Assembly (NCBI GenBank): GCA_046732975.1 | Contig: JBKPOG010000007.1 | Coordinates: forward strand, 1-8,158 | Reading direction: 5' to 3' | From: JAMXLO01 sp046732975 | GTDB lineage: Bacteria; Pseudomonadota; Alphaproteobacteria; Acetobacterales; Acetobacteraceae | DNA length: 8,158 bases | Part shown: positions 5,867 to 8,158 of the stretch, one piece after another | Numbering within the stretch: position 1 is the first letter of the stretch | Layout: every line of letters starts with the position of its first letter | Notes under the pieces: model-generated | The model's database searches: none | The model's input: the letters and a program-made list of their open reading frames with translations, nothing else | What the model was told of the DNA's origin: nothing | Made by a program: the position numbers and the translations under genes

Positions 5867-5905
5867 CGCGGCGTGGCAACCCTTCGTTAGTGCGGATCGC
5901 GTCTA

Positions 5906-7318
5906 ATGACCATGGGACAGGACCGCCCGTTCATGAACGAGATTACCCCATTGAAACCAGGCCCACGGACAACGGCCGATGTGAGCTTGCGCCAAGCGCT
6001 GCTCGATAGCCGCCAACGTTGGCGCGATCTGGTCATGACGGTGGCCGACATCGTCTTTGAAACAGATGCGGCGGGACGCTTCATTTTCCTGGCACCCGAC
6101 CCCGCGCTCGGCTGGCCAACAGCCACGCTTATCGGGCAACCCGCCGAGTTGCTGCTGGCGTGTGATGCCGAGTCGAATGCGTTCAATCCGTTTCGGCTCG
6201 CCGTTCCCATTAAGCGCCGGCGTGCGTGGCTCAAGCGGGTCGACGGCAGCCTGGTCATGCTGTCCTGTTCCGGGGGGCCGCTGCTGGACGCCGATGGGCG
6301 TGTTGTGGGCGCCCGTGGCCTCGGCATGGACTGGACGGAGTTCGACGCCGAGGCCGGACACAATGCAGCAGCGCTGCGCCGCGGCGAGGTGCTTGACCAC
6401 ATCTTGTGGCGGATGGGCCGAGAGGTAATGGCGCCACGGATGATGCAGGCGGCGCTGGATGGGTTGATGAACGCTGTTGGCGCCGAGGGGGCCGCGGTGA
6501 TCGACCTCGGTGGTGAGACGGACCCTGCGCTGATCCACAGCGCCGGCCGAGGTGCCGATGACATCAAGATCGAGGCTGCTGCACTGTTGGCGACCTCGAG
6601 CGCCGTGGATGCCACTGCCAAGGATGGCCGGCCAATCATCGTTGCCAACTGTCGTACCCGGTTCGGGACCAATGCGGGAATTGCATTGTGGCGTTCACCC
6701 GGCGTGCGCCAATGGGATCACGAGGATTGCTTGCTGCTCCGCTCCGCGGCCAGCCTGATCTGCATGGTGCTGGAGCACGAGGCCATCCAGCAGGAAATGG
6801 GGCGACAGGCGCGGACCGACCCGCTCACAGGCCTGCTCAACCGCCGCGCCTTTCTCGAGGAAATGGAGCGTCATATCGATCGGCTCGATCGTGAACAACT
6901 GCCGGGGACGCTGATGTTTGCCGACCTTGACGACTTCAAGCCGGTGAACGATCGCCTGGGACACGAGGCCGGTGACGAAGTGCTGCAGCGCACAGCGACA
7001 ATTCTGCGCAATGCCGTGCGGCCGAGCGATGTCGTTGCCCGACTGGGCGGAGACGAGTTCGCTTTGTGGATGAACGGTGCGGACCACCTGACGGCAGCCG
7101 AACGCGCCGACCATCTTTGCGCTGCCGTACCCGAGATCTTGCGGGAATTTGCCGGCGGTGGCGGCCCCTTGCCCACGGTTTCCATCGGCATCGCAACACG
7201 CGAGGCAGGCAGTGGTGAGCCAGTGGACAGCCTGCTGCGGCGTGCCGATCAGGCGATGTATCTTGTGAAACGGCAGGGCCGCGGTCATTGGCATGTCGCT
7301 CGGGCAGAGGGCGCGTGA
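5906..7318 (+). CDS. PAS-GAF-GGDEF diguanylate cyclase (up to 470 aa)
   Basis: The enzyme makes cyclic di-GMP from two GTP. An N-terminal PAS-like sensor covers about residues 35-145 (ADIVFETDAAGRFIFLAPDPALGW...). A GAF-like region covers about 155-295 (from LDHILWRMGREVMAP to LLLRSAASLICMVLEHEA), and the GGDEF domain about 300-465. Catalytic features are intact: DPLTGLLNRRAF (305-316), the DLDDFKPVND metal/GTP segment (340-349), GGDEF at 381-385, SIGIA (426-430) and RADQAMY (446-452). The RxxD inhibitory site (Arg372-Asp375) precedes GGDEF by exactly five residues, so feedback inhibition by c-di-GMP is expected. There is no membrane segment, so it should be cytosolic. The start is uncertain: ATGs at 5906, 5912 and 5933 all precede the PAS region, and only the last has an AGGA nearby. 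The stop overlaps the next gene by GTGA. Confidence 0.93.
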   Translation: MTMGQDRPFMNEITPLKPGPRTTADVSLRQALLDSRQRWRDLVMTVADIVFETDAAGRFIFLAPDPALGWPTATLIGQPAELLLACDAESNAFNPFRLAVPIKRRRAWLKRVDGSLVMLSCSGGPLLDADGRVVGARGLGMDWTEFDAEAGHNAAALRRGEVLDHILWRMGREVMAPRMMQAALDGLMNAVGAEGAAVIDLGGETDPALIHSAGRGADDIKIEAAALLATSSAVDATAKDGRPIIVANCRTRFGTNAGIALWRSPGVRQWDHEDCLLLRSAASLICMVLEHEAIQQEMGRQARTDPLTGLLNRRAFLEEMERHIDRLDREQLPGTLMFADLDDFKPVNDRLGHEAGDEVLQRTATILRNAVRPSDVVARLGGDEFALWMNGADHLTAAERADHLCAAVPEILREFAGGGGPLPTVSIGIATREAGSGEPVDSLLRRADQAMYLVKRQGRGHWHVARAEGA

Positions 7319-8158
7319 GCGGCGGGAGAAGCTATTGCCGCCCGGATGAGGCAGCCCGCGTCAAGCTGGGCTCCGGTGCCGGCACCGATCCGAACATGCT
7401 GGTCAACCTGGCTGCGGATCCGTCAGTGACTGTCCGGGCTGCGCTGGCCCTCAACGGGGCGGCGCCAGGGCGGGCCAACGAACTGTTGGCCAAGGACGGT
7501 GACGAGCGGGTGCGCATTCTGCTTGCCCAGAAGCTGACGGCCCTGGTTCCTGGCCTGTCGCAGGTCGAGCAGGCGCAGCTGTACCAGGAGACTTGGGATA
7601 CGCTGATCAAGCTGGTCGCCGACGAGGCAACGCGAGTGCGCGCGGTGATCGCCGATGCAGTCAAAGATCTGCCGGACGCCCCACGAGAAGTCATCCGGCA
7701 GTTGGCACAAGATGCTGAGTTGTCGGTATGTGAGCCGGTAATTCGCTGGTCGCCGCTGCTAAACACCGACGACCTGTTAGCCTTAGTCACCAAGCCGCCG
7801 GCCGCTGGGATAGTCCTCGCAGTGGCCAGACGCGCGCGGCTGGAACCTGCGGTGTCGGACGCCATCGCCGGTACCGCCGACACTGTGGCCATCCGTGCGC
7901 TGCTCGATAACCCACTGGCGCAGATCCGGGAAGCCACACTCGACGCTCTGGTGGCCCGTTCAACAGATCATCCCGACTGGCACGCACCCCTGGTGCGGCG
8001 TCCGTCACTGCCGCCGCGGGCAGCCAAGATGCTGTCCGAAATCGTTTCGGCCCATCTGCTCGCGGAGCTGGCCACGCGCGCCGACCTGCCCCTTTCTCTT
8101 GCAGAGGAATTGCGGCAGCGCGTCGCTGTCCGGTTAGCTGCGCATGAGGAGCCCGCGC
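7315..8158 (+). CDS. DUF2336 HEAT-like repeat protein, N-terminal part (281 aa visible)
   Basis: The frame is open from a GTG at 7315 to the window edge; no stop is reached, so the gene is partial at its 3' end. The GTG overlaps the cyclase stop as GTGA, and a GAGG ribosome binding site stands 4 bases upstream. The sequence begins MSGGRSYCRPDEAARVKLGSG. Alpha-helical repeats follow: LVNLAADPSVTVRAALALNGAAP, LLAKDGDERVRILLAQKLTALVP, LIKLVADEATRVRAVIADAVKDLP, QLAQDAELSVCEPVIRWSPLL, then IRALLDNPLAQIREATLDALV. The repeated 'L..D....VR..LA' pattern is typical of DUF2336 (HEAT-like) proteins of alphaproteobacteria, whose function is unknown. There is no signal peptide or membrane segment. Coupling to a diguanylate cyclase suggests a protein-binding partner or output of c-di-GMP signalling; this is inference. 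Confidence 0.82.
   Translation, partial: MSGGRSYCRPDEAARVKLGSGAGTDPNMLVNLAADPSVTVRAALALNGAAPGRANELLAKDGDERVRILLAQKLTALVPGLSQVEQAQLYQETWDTLIKLVADEATRVRAVIADAVKDLPDAPREVIRQLAQDAELSVCEPVIRWSPLLNTDDLLALVTKPPAAGIVLAVARRARLEPAVSDAIAGTADTVAIRALLDNPLAQIREATLDALVARSTDHPDWHAPLVRRPSLPPRAAKMLSEIVSAHLLAELATRADLPLSLAEELRQRVAVRLAAHEEPA

Noticed and set aside
5887..6672. A 261-codon open frame on the minus strand opposite the cyclase gene
   Set aside because: The Ser/Ala/Arg/Pro-rich composition is typical of antisense frames. The opposite strand has PAS, GAF and GGDEF signals throughout.
7332..7937. A 201-codon open frame on the minus strand at the right end
   Set aside because: It is antisense to the DUF2336 gene; its composition is Ser/Ala/Arg-rich with no domain and no ribosome binding site.
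1..8158. tRNA, rRNA, CRISPR, insertion sequence or prophage elements
   Set aside because: I looked for cloverleaf arms, regularly spaced repeats, transposase motifs and terminal inverted repeats by eye and found none that I could support.

Overview
The window is GC-rich chromosomal DNA that looks alphaproteobacterial. Two minus-strand genes at the left end carry promoters of the EcfG (general stress response) type, which are confined to that class. A DUF2336 protein lies at the right end, and the lysine genes dapD and dapE sit together. The Acetobacteraceae/Rhodospirillales are my best guess for the family, by inference only. I see no insertion sequence, prophage, CRISPR array, tRNA or rRNA, and no clear sign of horizontal transfer. 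This is mostly an ordinary housekeeping region.

Left part (1-1210): a 74-aa hypothetical gene and a csbD-like stress gene both read leftwards, each preceded by an EcfG-like promoter at nearly the same distance from its start codon. A terminator hairpin follows csbD. A rightward gene for a small exported protein (92 aa) comes next and ends at a textbook intrinsic terminator.

Middle part (1211-2640): a leader of about 290 bases contains a 14-bp perfect palindrome and a sigma70-like promoter. It leads to a rightward metal-dependent amidohydrolase of the ACMSD/decarboxylase-like type. This gene converges on the next operon.

Leftward operon (5807 down to 2632): dapD, a C/G-rich hairpin repeat, dapE (TTG start, with its ribosome binding site inside the repeat), then two membrane-protein genes joined by ATGA and GTGA overlaps. 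DapD and DapE are consecutive acyl-pathway enzymes of lysine/diaminopimelate synthesis. The two membrane proteins resemble each other and look like a diverged tandem duplication. A good -35 element lies upstream of dapD.

Right part (5906-8158): a rightward PAS-GAF-GGDEF diguanylate cyclase with an intact active site and product-inhibition site. It overlaps by GTGA with a DUF2336 HEAT-like repeat gene that starts with GTG and runs off the window. The pair looks translationally coupled, so the DUF2336 protein may work with the cyclase.

No wholly new system is evident. The best leads are the cyclase-DUF2336 pair, the duplicated membrane proteins tied to dapE, the hairpin repeat that supplies the dapE ribosome binding site, and the matched EcfG promoters.
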